Positions 51,822-61,181 of a stretch of 64,000 nucleotides of DNA are shown here, one piece after another (position 1 is the stretch's first letter; the number at the start of each line of letters is the position of its first letter). The notes under the pieces are model-generated. The model saw only the letters and a list, made by a program, of their open reading frames with translations. It made no database searches and was not told where the DNA came from. This stretch comes from Bacteroidales bacterium. GTDB lineage: Bacteria; Bacteroidota; Bacteroidia; Bacteroidales; GCA-2748055. The DNA is taken from NCBI GenBank assembly GCA_016936975.1, contig JAFGWU010000054.1:1-64000 (forward strand). Reading direction: 5' to 3'. A program made the position numbers and the translations under genes.

Positions 51822-53210
51822 TTAAAACTCTGCATTCTTCGGCGTCCGTGGAAAAGGAATAACATCCCTGATATTGCTCATCCCTGTGATAAACATCAGG
51901 AATCGTTCAAATCCCAGTCCAAATCCGCTATGAACTACCGTTCCAAATTTACGCGTTTCCAGATACCACCATAACTCCTTTTCAGGAATATTCATCTGCT
52001 GCATTCTGCCTACAAGCTTTTCGTATATCTCCTCCCGTTGTGATCCCCCTATAATTTCGCCTATCTGGGGAAACAGAACATCCATTGCCCTAACCGTTCT
52101 TCCATCATCGTTCTGCTTCATGTAAAAAGCTTTAATTTCATTTGGGTAATCGGTAAGAATGACCGGGCGTTTATAATGCTTTTCAACAAGATAACGTTCA
52201 TGTTCTGCCTGCAGGTCCAGACCCCATTCCACCGGAAACTCAAATTTTTGTCCCGACTTTCTGAGTATCTCGATTGCTTCTGTATAAGTAGTTCGTTCAA
52301 ACCGGTTTTCAAGAATAAAACCAAGCCGGTCGAGTAATCCTTTATCCACCATTTGATTCAGAAAATCCAGATCATCTCTGCAGTTTTCAAGTATATAACT
52401 GATGAGAAATTTTAAAAACTCTTCTGCCAGGTCCATGTTATCATGGATATCGTAAAAAGCCATTTCAGGCTCAATCATCCAGAATTCGGCAACATGCCGC
52501 GGCGTGTTGGAGTTCTCTGCCCTGAAGGTCGGGCCAAATGTATAAATGGCCGACAGAGCCAGAGCCCCCAGTTCTCCTTCAAGTTGTCCTGAAACAGTCA
52601 GGTTGGTGGACCGGCCAAAGAAATCCTCCTGGTAATCTATTTGTCCCTGCTCATCCCTGGGAAGATTCTCCAGGTCCAGGGTGGTAACCCTGAACATAGC
52701 CCCTGCTCCCTCGGCATCAGATGCCGTAATAATGGGGGTGTGTAAATAATAGAATCCTTTATCGTTGAAATATTTATGAATGGCAAAGGCAGCAGCATGC
52801 CTGATCCGGAATACGGCCCCGAACGTGTTGGATCGCATCCGGAGGTGGGCAATCTCCCTTAGAAATTCAAAAGAATGGCCCTTCTTCTGAAGGGGATACG
52901 TTTCCGGATTTGAATCTCCCAGAATTTCGATCTTACCTGCCTGGATTTCCACATTCTGACCTTTTCCGGGTGACTGAACCAGTTTTCCCTTAACCGCTAT
53001 GGAAGACCCTGTCGTAACCCGCTTCATGACAGACTCCGGAAACGATTCCATATCAGCCACAACCTGAATATTATGTATGCTTGTCCCGTCATTCACAGCA
53101 ATAAATGCCACACGGTTGTTACCTCTCCTGGTCCTCACCCAGCCTTTGAGCAAAACATCCCTGTCGAAATCCTTACTATTAATTAATTCCTTTACCGTAG
53201 ACCTTACCAT
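51822..53210 (-). CDS. asnS: Asparaginyl-tRNA synthetase
   Basis: Class IIb synthetase for tRNA-Asn. The N-terminal OB-fold anticodon domain covers about residues 15-110 ([23 protein letters not shown] near the start). Motif 2 is around [24 protein letters not shown] and motif 3 is [16 protein letters not shown] chose the ATG at 53210 (462 aa); the longer frame to 53270 runs back through a -7 promoter box. Downstream are rpoN and the PAP2-like gene in one apparent operon. Confidence 0.95.
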   Translation of the reverse strand: MVRSTVKELINSKDFDRDVLLKGWVRTRRGNNRVAFIAVNDGTSIHNIQVVADMESFPESVMKRVTTGSSIAVKGKLVQSPGKGQNVEIQAGKIEILGDSNPETYPLQKKGHSFEFLREIAHLRMRSNTFGAVFRIRHAAAFAIHKYFNDKGFYYLHTPIITASDAEGAGAMFRVTTLDLENLPRDEQGQIDYQEDFFGRSTNLTVSGQLEGELGALALSAIYTFGPTFRAENSNTPRHVAEFWMIEPEMAFYDIHDNMDLAEEFLKFLISYILENCRDDLDFLNQMVDKGLLDRLGFILENRFERTTYTEAIEILRKSGQKFEFPVEWGLDLQAEHERYLVEKHYKRPVILTDYPNEIKAFYMKQNDDGRTVRAMDVLFPQIGEIIGGSQREEIYEKLVGRMQQMNIPEKELWWYLETRKFGTVVHSGFGLGFERFLMFITGMSNIRDVIPFPRTPKNAEF

Positions 53211-53234
53211 AAAAGCGGTTTTTTTAACAGTTAA

Positions 53235-53242
53235 CAAAAATA
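53235..53242 (-). promoter_or_regulatory. Probable -7 box for asnS-rpoN
   Basis: TATTTTTG on the minus strand is an exact TAnnTTTG match, 24 bp before the asnS ATG at 53210. No TTG at the ideal -33 distance. Confidence 0.45.
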
Positions 53243-53315
53243 CAATTTTTAAACGGATAGGTATCACCATACGTTATTTTCTGGTGACGGACTTCATAAT
53301 ATTAAAAGAATGAAC

Positions 53316-53323
53316 TAATTTTG
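53316..53323 (+). promoter_or_regulatory. Probable -7 box for the universal stress protein gene
   Basis: TAATTTTG is an exact match to TAnnTTTG, 23 bp before the ATG at 53347. Confidence 0.45.
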
Positions 53324-53346
53324 CCCTGTTTAAAAAACTGTAACCG

Positions 53347-54189
53347 ATGGACCAGCAGAAAAAAACCATCATGATTACCTGGGACTTTACAGAAAAGTCT
53401 CTTTTTGCCCTGGAGCATGCCATTCGCCTGGCCCGAATAATGAAAAATAACATGCTTTTATTTCACATTGTTCCGGAACAATCCGATGTGGAAAAAGCAA
53501 AGGAGAATATTCAGAAGACAGTGCTTGAGGTCAGGGAGAAATATGGAGTGGATGTTGATTATTTTGTCAATCACGGTTCCATCTTCAATGAAATAGCAAA
53601 ATATGCCTCGGAAGAAAAGAACAATGTGACTTTTGTTATCATGGGAACCCATGGGATGAAAGGTAAGCAGAAGTTTTTCGGAAGCTGGGCCCTGAGAGTC
53701 ATAACCGGTTCAAAGGTTCCCTTCATCGTGGTCCAGGATGCTCCCCCAAATAAAGATCGTTTTACCGATATTGTATTCCCCATAGATTTCAAGTCAGAAA
53801 ACAAAGAAAAACTTCAATGGGCCATATTCCTGGGTAAATATCTCAACTCAAAGATCCATCTTTATAAAGCGCCAATCACCGATAAAGACCTGCAGAAAAA
53901 AGTCAATGTCAACCTGAATTTTGCCATACGGTTTCTGATCCAGAATAACATTGACTATGAAATTCATACTGCCCGTAAAACAGCAAATTTTACCAGGGAG
54001 ATCCTTGCATTTACCAAAAGTATCAATGCGGACCTCATATTGATAACAACCACCAAACATATTACTTTCCTCGATTATGTATTCGGGGCAAAGGAACAGT
54101 ATTTGCTGTCAAATAGTGAAAAGATACCGGTGATGTGCGTCAATCCAAAGTCTCAATTCGCCAAAGTGGGACAGTTTATGTATGGTTAA
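53347..54189 (+). CDS. Universal stress protein, two tandem Usp domains
   Basis: Soluble protein of 280 aa with two Usp domains. The first begins MITWDFTEKSLFALEHAI and has the ATP-binding type motif MGTHGMKGKQKFFGSWALRV (G-x2-G-x-n-G-S form). The second begins VFPIDFKSENKEKLQWAI and lacks the glycine motif (ITTTKHITFLDYVFGAKE). The tandem form with one functional and one degenerate site is common in Bacteroidota. Likely involved in stress or stationary-phase response; not further defined. Confidence 0.88.
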   Translation: MDQQKKTIMITWDFTEKSLFALEHAIRLARIMKNNMLLFHIVPEQSDVEKAKENIQKTVLEVREKYGVDVDYFVNHGSIFNEIAKYASEEKNNVTFVIMGTHGMKGKQKFFGSWALRVITGSKVPFIVVQDAPPNKDRFTDIVFPIDFKSENKEKLQWAIFLGKYLNSKIHLYKAPITDKDLQKKVNVNLNFAIRFLIQNNIDYEIHTARKTANFTREILAFTKSINADLILITTTKHITFLDYVFGAKEQYLLSNSEKIPVMCVNPKSQFAKVGQFMYG

Positions 54190-54219
54190 GAACCATCCCG
54201 GTTTTTCATATTGGAAAAA

Positions 54220-54227
54220 TATTTTTG
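54220..54227 (+). promoter_or_regulatory. Probable -7 box for the GldA-like ATPase gene
   Basis: TATTTTTG matches TAnnTTTG exactly, 25 bp before the ATG at 54253. No TTG is seen at the ideal distance. Confidence 0.4.
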
Positions 54228-54252
54228 CAGGTAATCAGATTAAACTTTTCCG

Positions 54253-55170
54253 ATGTCTGTTAAGATTCAAAATATCTCCAAGGTATATGGTAATCTATTT
54301 GCCCTGGATAACGTATCCTTTGAAATCGGGATCGGAGAGGTTGTGGGATTTATAGGGCCGAACGGCGCGGGCAAATCCACCACCATGAAAATTATGACGG
54401 GATTTATACCGCCTGACTCGGGCGAGATATGGATGAATGGCATCAATGCACTTGAGCATCCCATGGCGATTAAAAAATTGATCGGGTACCTTCCCGAACA
54501 TAATCCGCTTTATCAGGATCTTTATGTAAATGAATACTTGCATTATGTGGCCGGTATATACAGGCTTGACCGGAAAACATCAAGAAAAAAAATAGAGGAA
54601 ATAATTGAGCTGACCGGCCTGTGGAATGAGCAGAAGAAGAAAATCGGGAATCTATCCAAGGGAAACAAACAAAGGCTGGGACTTGCCCAGGCTTTGATCC
54701 ATGATCCTGAAATTTTAATCCTTGATGAACCAACCTCCGGACTGGATCCCAACCAGATTATAGAAATCAGGAATCTGATCTCTGTGGCCGGTAAAAAAAA
54801 GACCGTTTTTCTTTCAACGCATATCATGCAGGAAGTTGAGGCAATATGCGATCGTGTGATTATCATTAATAACGGACGTATTATTGCCGATGACAAGCCG
54901 GAAAACCTGGCCGGACTCGCTCCCGCAGAAATCAAGACAGTGCTGGTGGAAACAGATAAACCGGTCGGCAATCATCTCTGGAAAGATATCCAGGAAATTG
55001 AACATATCCGGGAAATGAATAATTGCCGTTACCTTCTCGAAACGAAAATTGATAAGGATATCCGTCCCCTTATTTTCAACCTTGCCGTCAAACATGGTTT
55101 TACTATCCTGTCGATGACACTCAGGGAAAAAAGCCTTGAAGAACTGTTCCATGAATTGACACATTCCTAA
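54253..55170 (+). CDS. gldA: GldA-like ABC transporter ATPase
   Basis: ATPase (305 aa) with Walker A GPNGAGKSTTMKIMTG, signature NLSKGNKQRLGLAQALI and Walker B LILDEPTSGLDPNQI. The N-terminal VKIQNISKVYGNLFALDNVSFEI and the length fit the gliding-associated GldA subfamily, whose product works with the permeases GldF and GldG. Those two genes are not adjacent, so the subfamily assignment is moderate and a general ABC-2 exporter ATPase is the alternative. Confidence 0.7.
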   Translation: MSVKIQNISKVYGNLFALDNVSFEIGIGEVVGFIGPNGAGKSTTMKIMTGFIPPDSGEIWMNGINALEHPMAIKKLIGYLPEHNPLYQDLYVNEYLHYVAGIYRLDRKTSRKKIEEIIELTGLWNEQKKKIGNLSKGNKQRLGLAQALIHDPEILILDEPTSGLDPNQIIEIRNLISVAGKKKTVFLSTHIMQEVEAICDRVIIINNGRIIADDKPENLAGLAPAEIKTVLVETDKPVGNHLWKDIQEIEHIREMNNCRYLLETKIDKDIRPLIFNLAVKHGFTILSMTLREKSLEELFHELTHS

Positions 55171-55212
55171 TCTCTTGATTTCTATTTATATCACCTTTAA
55201 AAAAAAATGGCA

Positions 55213-55242
55213 TTGTATTTGTAAACATAATTTATATATTTG
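55213..55242 (+). promoter_or_regulatory. Bacteroidota-type promoter for the TPR protein
   Basis: TTG at 55213-55215, a 19-bp spacer and TATATTTG at 55235-55242 match the full -33/-7 consensus. The gene's ATG is at 55273, giving a leader of about 25 nt. Confidence 0.7.
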
Positions 55243-55272
55243 TCGATTCGTTGTTAACCAAATTATTAGACT

Positions 55273-56259
55273 ATGAAGTACAGAGTTGTTGCACTATTTC
55301 TGGGTTTATTTGCAGTCGGGTTTCTCTCTGCGCAAACCACCCTGACCGATGTAATTAATGAATTTAATGCAGGCGTTGAGTTCTTAAACAACCAGGAGTA
55401 TGATGGCGCATTGGGCCATTTCAATCAGACAATCGCCCTGGCAGACCAGGTTGGAGAAGAAGCCGCTGAAATGAAAACAAAGGCAGAGGATCAGATTCCA
55501 GCAACCTATTACAGGCAGGCCACTGTTTTCATGAAGAGAAAGCAATACGACAATGCTATTCCATTCCTGGAAAAGACTGTTGAATTTGCCTCCCTGTACA
55601 ATAATAATGAAGAGTTTAAAGATAAATCCCTGAAGTATCTTCCTTCGCTTTATGTGCTTGAAGGTAACAAGGCCTTGAAAAATGGAGGAAAGGAAAATGC
55701 TCTGGTTTATTTTGACAAAGCCCTTCAACTCAATCCTGATCTGTATCATGCACATCAAGGCAAAGGATTGGTTTACAAAGACCAGGAGGATACAGAAAAC
55801 ATGCTTGCAGCATTTGCTCAAGCCAAGGAAGGTGCCCGTGCAAAGGGCGACAATGAAACCATCGCAGAAATAAATGGCGTAATTGATGCCTATTTCAATA
55901 AATTTATCCTGGAAGAAATGGAACTGGTTGATCCGGAGGATAATGATTATACCTATGTGATTGAAGCATGCGATAAAGCTCTTGCAGCGAATAATCAGAA
56001 TCCCCGGGCATATTATCATCTCGCGTTGATCAAAAATAAAATGATCGAATATGATGCCGCCATCGAAAATGCACTGAAAGCACTTGAATTTGAAACAGAC
56101 CCGGTCTGGATTTCAGCGTTATATTATGAGCTTGGACATGCCTATCAGAATACTGTTGAGTATGACAAAGCCTGTGAATCCCTGAAAAAAGTATCCGAGG
56201 AACCGTTTAAGTCAAGAGCTGAAAAGAAGATGGGATCAATTCCCGGGTGCATTATGTAA
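55273..56259 (+). CDS. Secreted tetratricopeptide-repeat protein
   Basis: Protein of 328 aa with a signal peptide ending at FLSAQ, then several TPR-like helical pairs (for example GVEFLNNQEYDGALGHFNQTI near residue 38, KRKQYDNAIPFLEKTVEFA near residue 88, NALVYFDKALQLNPDLYHAHQGKGLVYKD region near residues 145-170, and AYYHLALIKNKMIEYDAAIENALKAL region near 245-275). It is probably periplasmic. It is a single-gene transcription unit with a consensus promoter and a strong terminator. Role unknown; TPR proteins commonly act as scaffolds. Confidence 0.82.
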   Translation: MKYRVVALFLGLFAVGFLSAQTTLTDVINEFNAGVEFLNNQEYDGALGHFNQTIALADQVGEEAAEMKTKAEDQIPATYYRQATVFMKRKQYDNAIPFLEKTVEFASLYNNNEEFKDKSLKYLPSLYVLEGNKALKNGGKENALVYFDKALQLNPDLYHAHQGKGLVYKDQEDTENMLAAFAQAKEGARAKGDNETIAEINGVIDAYFNKFILEEMELVDPEDNDYTYVIEACDKALAANNQNPRAYYHLALIKNKMIEYDAAIENALKALEFETDPVWISALYYELGHAYQNTVEYDKACESLKKVSEEPFKSRAEKKMGSIPGCIM

Positions 56260-56286
56260 GTGAATGCATCCAGACCTTATAATATG

Positions 56287-56314
56287 AAACAGCGGCAATT
56301 GTCGCTGTTTTTTT
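56287..56314 (+). terminator. Rho-independent terminator after the TPR gene
   Basis: AAACAGCG (56287-56294) pairs perfectly with CGCTGTTT (56303-56310) around an 8-nt loop and runs into T residues to 56314. It ends 27 bp after the stop codon and separates the TPR gene from metK. Confidence 0.88.
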
Positions 56315-56355
56315 GGAAATAACTGTGCAATTTGGTTTCTTTGTTCTTTCATTTG

Positions 56356-56407
56356 CCTGTGGAAAGATTTGTCTGATTGCAACCACGGAAAAAAATGCTA
56401 AAACAGT
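56356..56407 (+). promoter_or_regulatory. SAM-II-like riboswitch upstream of metK
   Basis: The region has the order of elements of the SAM-II pseudoknot: a P1 5' strand (GTGG, 56359-56362), GATTT, ATTGCAA (56376-56382), the P1 3' strand (CCAC, 56383-56386), an A-rich stretch and GCTAAA (56397-56402). The pseudoknot P2 can form between CTG (56373-56375) plus GC (56379-56380) and GC (56397-56398) plus CAG (56404-56406). Known SAM-II RNAs have the same elements with compensating bases in both stems. SAM-II senses S-adenosylmethionine, and metK makes it, so feedback control fits. The ATG is 62 nt beyond the element, farther than usual. A TAnnTTTG-like box (TTCATTTG, 56348-56355) ends directly before P1. 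Confidence 0.75.
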
Positions 56408-56468
56408 ATCTTCTTCCCGCTTTGTTCAGCCAGGTCTTTCTTAGTATTAATCCAATTAATCACCGAAA

Positions 56469-57725
56469 ATGTCTTATCTATTCACTTCAGAATCTGTATC
56501 GGAAGGTCATCCGGATAAAATTGCGGATCAGATTTCAGATGCACTCCTTGATGAATTCCTCGCTTATGACTCTGCCTCCAAAGTTGCATGCGAAACACTT
56601 GTTACAACCGGACAGGTTGTTCTGGCCGGAGAGGTACATTCCACCACCTATATTGATGTGCAAAAAATTGCAAGGGATGTTATTTGCTCTATAGGTTACA
56701 CCAAAAGCGAATACCAGTTTGAATGCAATTCGTGTGGTGTAATGACCATCATTCATGAACAATCTCCTGATATCAACAGGGGGGTTGACCGGAACGATCC
56801 CATGTTGCAAGGAGCCGGAGACCAGGGTATGATGTTTGGATACGCAAGCAACGAAACTGATGACTTTATGCCGCTTCCGCTGGAATTAAGCCACAGGATC
56901 TTAATGGAACTGGCATCCATCCGGAAGGAGAAGGAATTTATGACATACCTGCGACCCGATTCCAAGTCACAGGTCACCATAGAGTATGACGACCAGGATA
57001 ATCCCCTGAGGGTTCATACCGTTGTTCTTTCCACACAGCATGATGAGTTTGATCCCAATGATGAAAAGATGCTGAACACAATCAAGGAAGATGTTAAAAA
57101 TATACTATTGCCGAGGGTTATTAAAAAATTACCTGACCGGCTGCACTTTCTTTTCGACGATCATCTCATCCTGCATGTGAATCCCACCGGGAAATTTGTA
57201 ATTGGCGGACCGCACGGAGATACCGGTCTTACAGGGCGAAAGATTATTGTAGATACCTATGGCGGTAAAGGAGCGCACGGAGGAGGCGCTTTTTCCGGAA
57301 AAGATCCCTCCAAGGTAGACCGTTCGGGAGCTTACGCGGCCAGGCACATCGCAAAGAATCTTGTCGCCGCTGGTATTTCAGATGAGATCCTGGTCCAGAT
57401 CTCTTATGCAATCGGGGTGGTTGAGCCGATCGGAATTTATGTCAATACTTACGGGAAAGCCAGAGTCAATCTTACTGACGGTGAGATCGCTGAAAAAATC
57501 CGAAAAATTTATGATCTGAGGCCCGGTGCAATTGAAAAAAATCTGAAGCTGAGAAATCCCATTTACAGGGAAACAGCCTCATACGGTCATATGGGGAGAA
57601 CACCAAGGGTAGTTACCAAAATTTTCGATTCCCCTTACTGGGGTAAAAAAGAGGTTGAAGTTGAACTTTTTACATGGGAGAAACTCGATTATGTGGATGT
57701 TTTTAAAAATGCCTTTAATCTGTAA
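56469..57725 (+). CDS. metK: S-adenosylmethionine synthetase
   Basis: Makes S-adenosylmethionine from ATP and methionine. Signature segments are [21 protein letters not shown] near the N terminus, [12 protein letters not shown] (about residue 116), [21 protein letters not shown] and [27 protein letters not shown] in the C-terminal half. The length (418 aa) is in the range of this group, somewhat longer than the 384 aa of Escherichia coli. The gene follows the SAM-II-like element and is followed at 12 bp by riboflavin synthase. Confidence 0.97.
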   Translation: MSYLFTSESVSEGHPDKIADQISDALLDEFLAYDSASKVACETLVTTGQVVLAGEVHSTTYIDVQKIARDVICSIGYTKSEYQFECNSCGVMTIIHEQSPDINRGVDRNDPMLQGAGDQGMMFGYASNETDDFMPLPLELSHRILMELASIRKEKEFMTYLRPDSKSQVTIEYDDQDNPLRVHTVVLSTQHDEFDPNDEKMLNTIKEDVKNILLPRVIKKLPDRLHFLFDDHLILHVNPTGKFVIGGPHGDTGLTGRKIIVDTYGGKGAHGGGAFSGKDPSKVDRSGAYAARHIAKNLVAAGISDEILVQISYAIGVVEPIGIYVNTYGKARVNLTDGEIAEKIRKIYDLRPGAIEKNLKLRNPIYRETASYGHMGRTPRVVTKIFDSPYWGKKEVEVELFTWEKLDYVDVFKNAFNL

Positions 57726-57737
57726 ATTTGAATAACT

Positions 57738-58337
57738 ATGTTTTCAGGAATTGTTGAAGAAGCTGCAACCGTTGTCAGGTTGGAAAAAGAGCATGAGAAC
57801 CTGCACATTACCATGACCTGTTCGTTCACTGACGAGCTTAAAATCGATCAGAGCATATCCCATAACGGGGTATGTCTGACTGTTGTGAACATTGAGGAGA
57901 ATACCTACACGGTAACAGCAATTAAGGAGACCCTTCTGAAATCCAACCTTGGCCTGCTAAAAGTCGGGGATAAGGTAAACCTCGAACGAAGCACGCGGCT
58001 GGATGCCCGACTGGATGGTCATATGGTTCAGGGACATGTCGATCTGACGGCAACCTGTATACAGGTAAGGGAAGCTGAAGGAAGCTGGTACTACAAATTT
58101 GAGTATCAGCCGGTGAATGAAGAGCATCTGACCGTTGAGAAGGGTTCTGTCTCAGTGAATGGAGTAAGCCTGACCGTGGTAAATTCCGCTGACAGAAGTT
58201 TTGAGGTTGCAATTATTCCCTATACCTATGAGATTACCAACTTTCACCAGATCAAGCCGGGTACGGTAGTTAATATTGAGTTTGACATTATCGGGAAATA
58301 CATTGCAAAAATAGTGAAACAACAGCTGAATCGATAG
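57738..58337 (+). CDS. ribE: Riboflavin synthase alpha subunit
   Basis: Dismutates two 6,7-dimethyl-8-ribityllumazine to riboflavin. The two tandem lumazine-binding barrels are visible: the first starts MFSGIVEEAATVV and includes SISHNGVCLTVV, the second includes GHMVQGHVDLTATC and SVSVNGVSLTVV. The length of 199 aa is normal. It is 12 bp after metK; an FMN riboswitch is not seen in front. The gene probably depends on the metK promoter. Confidence 0.95.
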   Translation: MFSGIVEEAATVVRLEKEHENLHITMTCSFTDELKIDQSISHNGVCLTVVNIEENTYTVTAIKETLLKSNLGLLKVGDKVNLERSTRLDARLDGHMVQGHVDLTATCIQVREAEGSWYYKFEYQPVNEEHLTVEKGSVSVNGVSLTVVNSADRSFEVAIIPYTYEITNFHQIKPGTVVNIEFDIIGKYIAKIVKQQLNR

Positions 58338-58447
58338 ACCGGTCACTACTTCAACCGAAGGTTAAAAAAACATGTTATACAGTACCCGTTCCCGCATAAC
58401 GGGATGCCATCTGCCTTATTATCTTTACTGGTTAAATCAGCAATGGC

Positions 58448-59785
58448 ATGAAAATTATTTTAATCCTTGGCGCTGGTCTGTCCTCCACCTCCATGATCCG
58501 CTATTTCCTTGACCTGGCCCCTGAAAAAAACTGGAAAATCAGGATTGGCGACCTGAATGTCAGGAGTGCCACTCAGAAAATCGGGGGAAATCCCTTCGGA
58601 GAAGCATTTTCCTTTGATGTCTATGATGATCTCTCCAGAATCAGGGAGATCCGGCAGTCGGATATCGTGGTATCCATGTTACCGGCAAAAATGCATTACC
58701 TCGTAGCCCTGACCTGTATCGAACTTGGAAAGGACCTTGTAACGGCGTCTTATGTTTCTCCGGAGTTAAAATCTCTGGACTCCCTGGCTAAAGAAAAAAA
58801 CGTCATTTTAATGAATGAATGCGGGGTCGATCCCGGAATCGATCATATGTCGGCCGTCCAAATGATCAAGAAGATAAGGGATGCAGGCGGGATCATCACT
58901 GCTTTCGAATCGAGCACCGGGGGACTCGTTGCACCGGGTTACGAAAACAATCCCTGGCAGTATAAATTTACCTGGAATCCCCGCAATGTTGTCCTGTCGG
59001 GCAAGGATGGCGCCAGGTTCCTGCATAACGGAAAGTTCAAGTATATTCCATATCATAAATTGTTTCAAAGGATTGAAACCATCCAGGTGCCGGAACTCGG
59101 AGAATTTGAGGTTTACGGTAACCGTGACTCCCTGACCTACCGGGAAACATACGGCCTTCACGATCTGCAGACCATGTTCAGGGGAACCATCCGGCGTCCG
59201 GGATTCTGCGAGGCATGGGATATTTTTGTCCAGCTCGGTGCTACCGACGACAGTTACATTATGGAAGAAACCGAGAATATGACCAACCGTGAATTTATCA
59301 ATAGTTTCATGGCTTACCGCGTGGATATCCCCGTAGAGCAAAAATTGGCCGCATATCTTCATTTTAAGGAAGATTCGGCTATGATGGACCGATTGAAGTG
59401 GCTCGGCATTTTTGAAAACAGGAAAATCGGGATCCCGAATCTGACCCCGGCAAAGGTGCTTCAGCACATTCTTGAACAAAAATGGCGCCTGGAGCCGGAT
59501 GACAAAGATATGATTGTCATGCAGCACCAGTTTGATTTCATGCTTAAAGGTATACACAGGAAACGTTACTCCACCCTGGTATTTGTCGGTGAGGATAGTG
59601 AGCATACTGCAATGTCGATTACCGTCGGGTATACCGTGGCCATAGTAACCAAAATTTTACTTGAAAGGGAGATCCCACATAAAGGGGTGTTGCTTCCCAT
59701 CATTCCTGAAATTTATAATCCGGTGCTTGATGAGCTTAAAAAATATGGAATCGCATTTATCGAAGAGGAAATTACGATCGATTAA
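58448..59785 (+). CDS. Saccharopine dehydrogenase family oxidoreductase
   Basis: Dehydrogenase of the saccharopine/lysine-pathway family (445 aa). The N-terminal Rossmann motif is ILGAGLSSTSMIRYF, followed by VVSMLPAKMHYLVA and the family signature NECGVDPGIDHMSAVQMI. The C-terminal catalytic domain covers roughly residues 130-430. Its metabolic role in bacteria that lack the fungal lysine route is unclear. It is preceded by a 110-bp gap and is convergent with trmN6 (6 bp). Confidence 0.85.
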   Translation: MKIILILGAGLSSTSMIRYFLDLAPEKNWKIRIGDLNVRSATQKIGGNPFGEAFSFDVYDDLSRIREIRQSDIVVSMLPAKMHYLVALTCIELGKDLVTASYVSPELKSLDSLAKEKNVILMNECGVDPGIDHMSAVQMIKKIRDAGGIITAFESSTGGLVAPGYENNPWQYKFTWNPRNVVLSGKDGARFLHNGKFKYIPYHKLFQRIETIQVPELGEFEVYGNRDSLTYRETYGLHDLQTMFRGTIRRPGFCEAWDIFVQLGATDDSYIMEETENMTNREFINSFMAYRVDIPVEQKLAAYLHFKEDSAMMDRLKWLGIFENRKIGIPNLTPAKVLQHILEQKWRLEPDDKDMIVMQHQFDFMLKGIHRKRYSTLVFVGEDSEHTAMSITVGYTVAIVTKILLEREIPHKGVLLPIIPEIYNPVLDELKKYGIAFIEEEITID

Positions 59786-59791
59786 AATGAC

Positions 59792-60505
59792 TTACAGGTA
59801 AAAATCCCCGGTCAGTTCCCGGTACTCCGTGGAATAATGGTGCCTGCCCCCGGTTTCGATGATCAGTTTTTCATGCTTACGTACTGAATGATTGCGGGAA
59901 ATTTCAAAGCACATGCGTACAGCTTCTTTCTCCGGTGTGGGAAAAATTTCAAGAATACGGTTTATGCACAATCCATATAAACCAATAAGGCCCTCCAGGA
60001 TATCTCTGCTTTGAACCGGGAGGATCAGATAAAAGCGGCCTTTGCCAAACAATAACCGAGAAACAGAATGAACCAGTTCGGGAAGAGCTAATGCATCATC
60101 GTGACGGGCAATAGTCCTTTCTTTGGAAATGTTTCGCATCGAAGCTGTGAAATAGGGCGGATTACAAATAATCAGATCATATCTGCCAGCCGGATTGGAC
60201 ACCGGCAGATCACCCAGCGAACAATGCAATACTGTGATACGGTCCTTAAACTTGCTGTTTTCTGCATTTGCTGCTGCCTGGGAAGCTGCGCGGGGGTCGA
60301 TCTCAATTGCAACAATATTCAGCATACTACTTTTCTGTGCCAGCATCAGGGCAAGCAGTCCCGTACCGGTTCCAATATCCAGCGCCGTCCTGCAGCCTTC
60401 CGTATTTGTCCATGCCCCAAGAATAACCCCGTCGGTTCCCACCTTCATGGCACAGGAATCCTGTTCAATCGTGAATTGCTTAAACCGGAACCAACTGTTT
60501 GGCAT
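59792..60505 (-). CDS. trmN6: tRNA1(Val) (adenine-37 N6)-methyltransferase-like protein
   Basis: SAM-dependent methyltransferase (237 aa) of the YfiC/TrmN6 type. Motif I is LDIGTGTGLLALMLAQ (about residue 41) and the N6-adenine motif is CNPPYF in DLIICNPPYFTASM. The N-terminal FRFKQFTIEQDSCAMKVGTDGVILGAW is characteristic of the YfiC group. It is first of the row of minus-strand genes trmN6, lolD-like and antiporter when read from its 3' end; the nearest upstream gene is the LolD-like ATPase (12 bp). Confidence 0.9.
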   Translation of the reverse strand: MPNSWFRFKQFTIEQDSCAMKVGTDGVILGAWTNTEGCRTALDIGTGTGLLALMLAQKSSMLNIVAIEIDPRAASQAAANAENSKFKDRITVLHCSLGDLPVSNPAGRYDLIICNPPYFTASMRNISKERTIARHDDALALPELVHSVSRLLFGKGRFYLILPVQSRDILEGLIGLYGLCINRILEIFPTPEKEAVRMCFEISRNHSVRKHEKLIIETGGRHHYSTEYRELTGDFYL

Positions 60506-60517
60506 ACATAAATGAAA

Positions 60518-61171
60518 TTAATTAACCACGATTCCATCCTTGATTTTAATGATACGGTCGGCCAGCTTTGCCAGTTCCCTGTCGTGGGTCACAATAACAA
60601 GGGTTTTCTTAAATTCATCCCTGAGATCAAAAAACAGTTGGTGCAGTTCCTGTTTGTTTTCAGTGTCGAGATTTCCGGAAGGTTCATCGGCAAGGATAAC
60701 TGCAGGGTCGTTAATCAGTGCACGTGCCACAGCCACTCTTTGTTGCTCTCCTCCCGACAGTTCAGCAGGCTTGTGTTCCAGCCTCCCGGATAGGCCAAGA
60801 AAATCCAACAGTTCTTTAGCTTTTTTCTCGACTTTACCCGGATCATACCTTGCAATGAAACCCGGAATGCAGACATTCTCCAGGGCAGTAAATTCAGGCA
60901 ACAGCTGGTGAAATTGAAACACAAAGCCAATATTGAGGTTTCTGAAACGGGCAAGCTGGTTGTTGATGAGTTTATCTGTCTGGATACCATTAATCGTTAC
61001 TGTTCCGGAATCCTGCTTGCTCAGGGTCCCCAGGATCTGCAGCAGGGTTGTTTTCCCGGCTCCGGAGGATCCCACTATCGAGACCACCTCGGCAGGTTTA
61101 ACCTCCAGTGATATGCCCTTTAAAACCTGCAAATTGCCATACGACTTGGTTATATTCTCCGCTTTGATCAT
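60518..61171 (-). CDS. lolD: LolD-like lipoprotein-releasing ABC ATPase
   Basis: ATPase (217 aa) of the LolD/MacB type. Walker A is [18 protein letters not shown], the signature is [16 protein letters not shown] and Walker B is [15 protein letters not shown], and [21 protein letters not shown] matches the LolD Q-loop region. The likely permease partner is the LolC/E-type protein at 41088-42338, 18 kb away, or others outside the window. It lies between the trmN6 gene and the antiporter gene, both at 10-12 bp. Confidence 0.9.
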   Translation of the reverse strand: MIKAENITKSYGNLQVLKGISLEVKPAEVVSIVGSSGAGKTTLLQILGTLSKQDSGTVTINGIQTDKLINNQLARFRNLNIGFVFQFHQLLPEFTALENVCIPGFIARYDPGKVEKKAKELLDFLGLSGRLEHKPAELSGGEQQRVAVARALINDPAVILADEPSGNLDTENKQELHQLFFDLRDEFKKTLVIVTHDRELAKLADRIIKIKDGIVVN

Positions 61172-61181
61172 ATTCTGCCTT

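Noticed and set aside
53211-53270. N-terminal extension of asnS by 20 codons
   Set aside because: The extension crosses an exact -7 promoter box and does not look like AsnS; the ATG at 53210 fits the family start.
56395-56694. Open frame starting at the ATG within the riboswitch-like element and overlapping metK
   Set aside because: It lies mostly in another frame of metK, has no family-like sequence and would start in the middle of the pseudoknot. I take it as chance, though a leader-peptide role cannot be ruled out.
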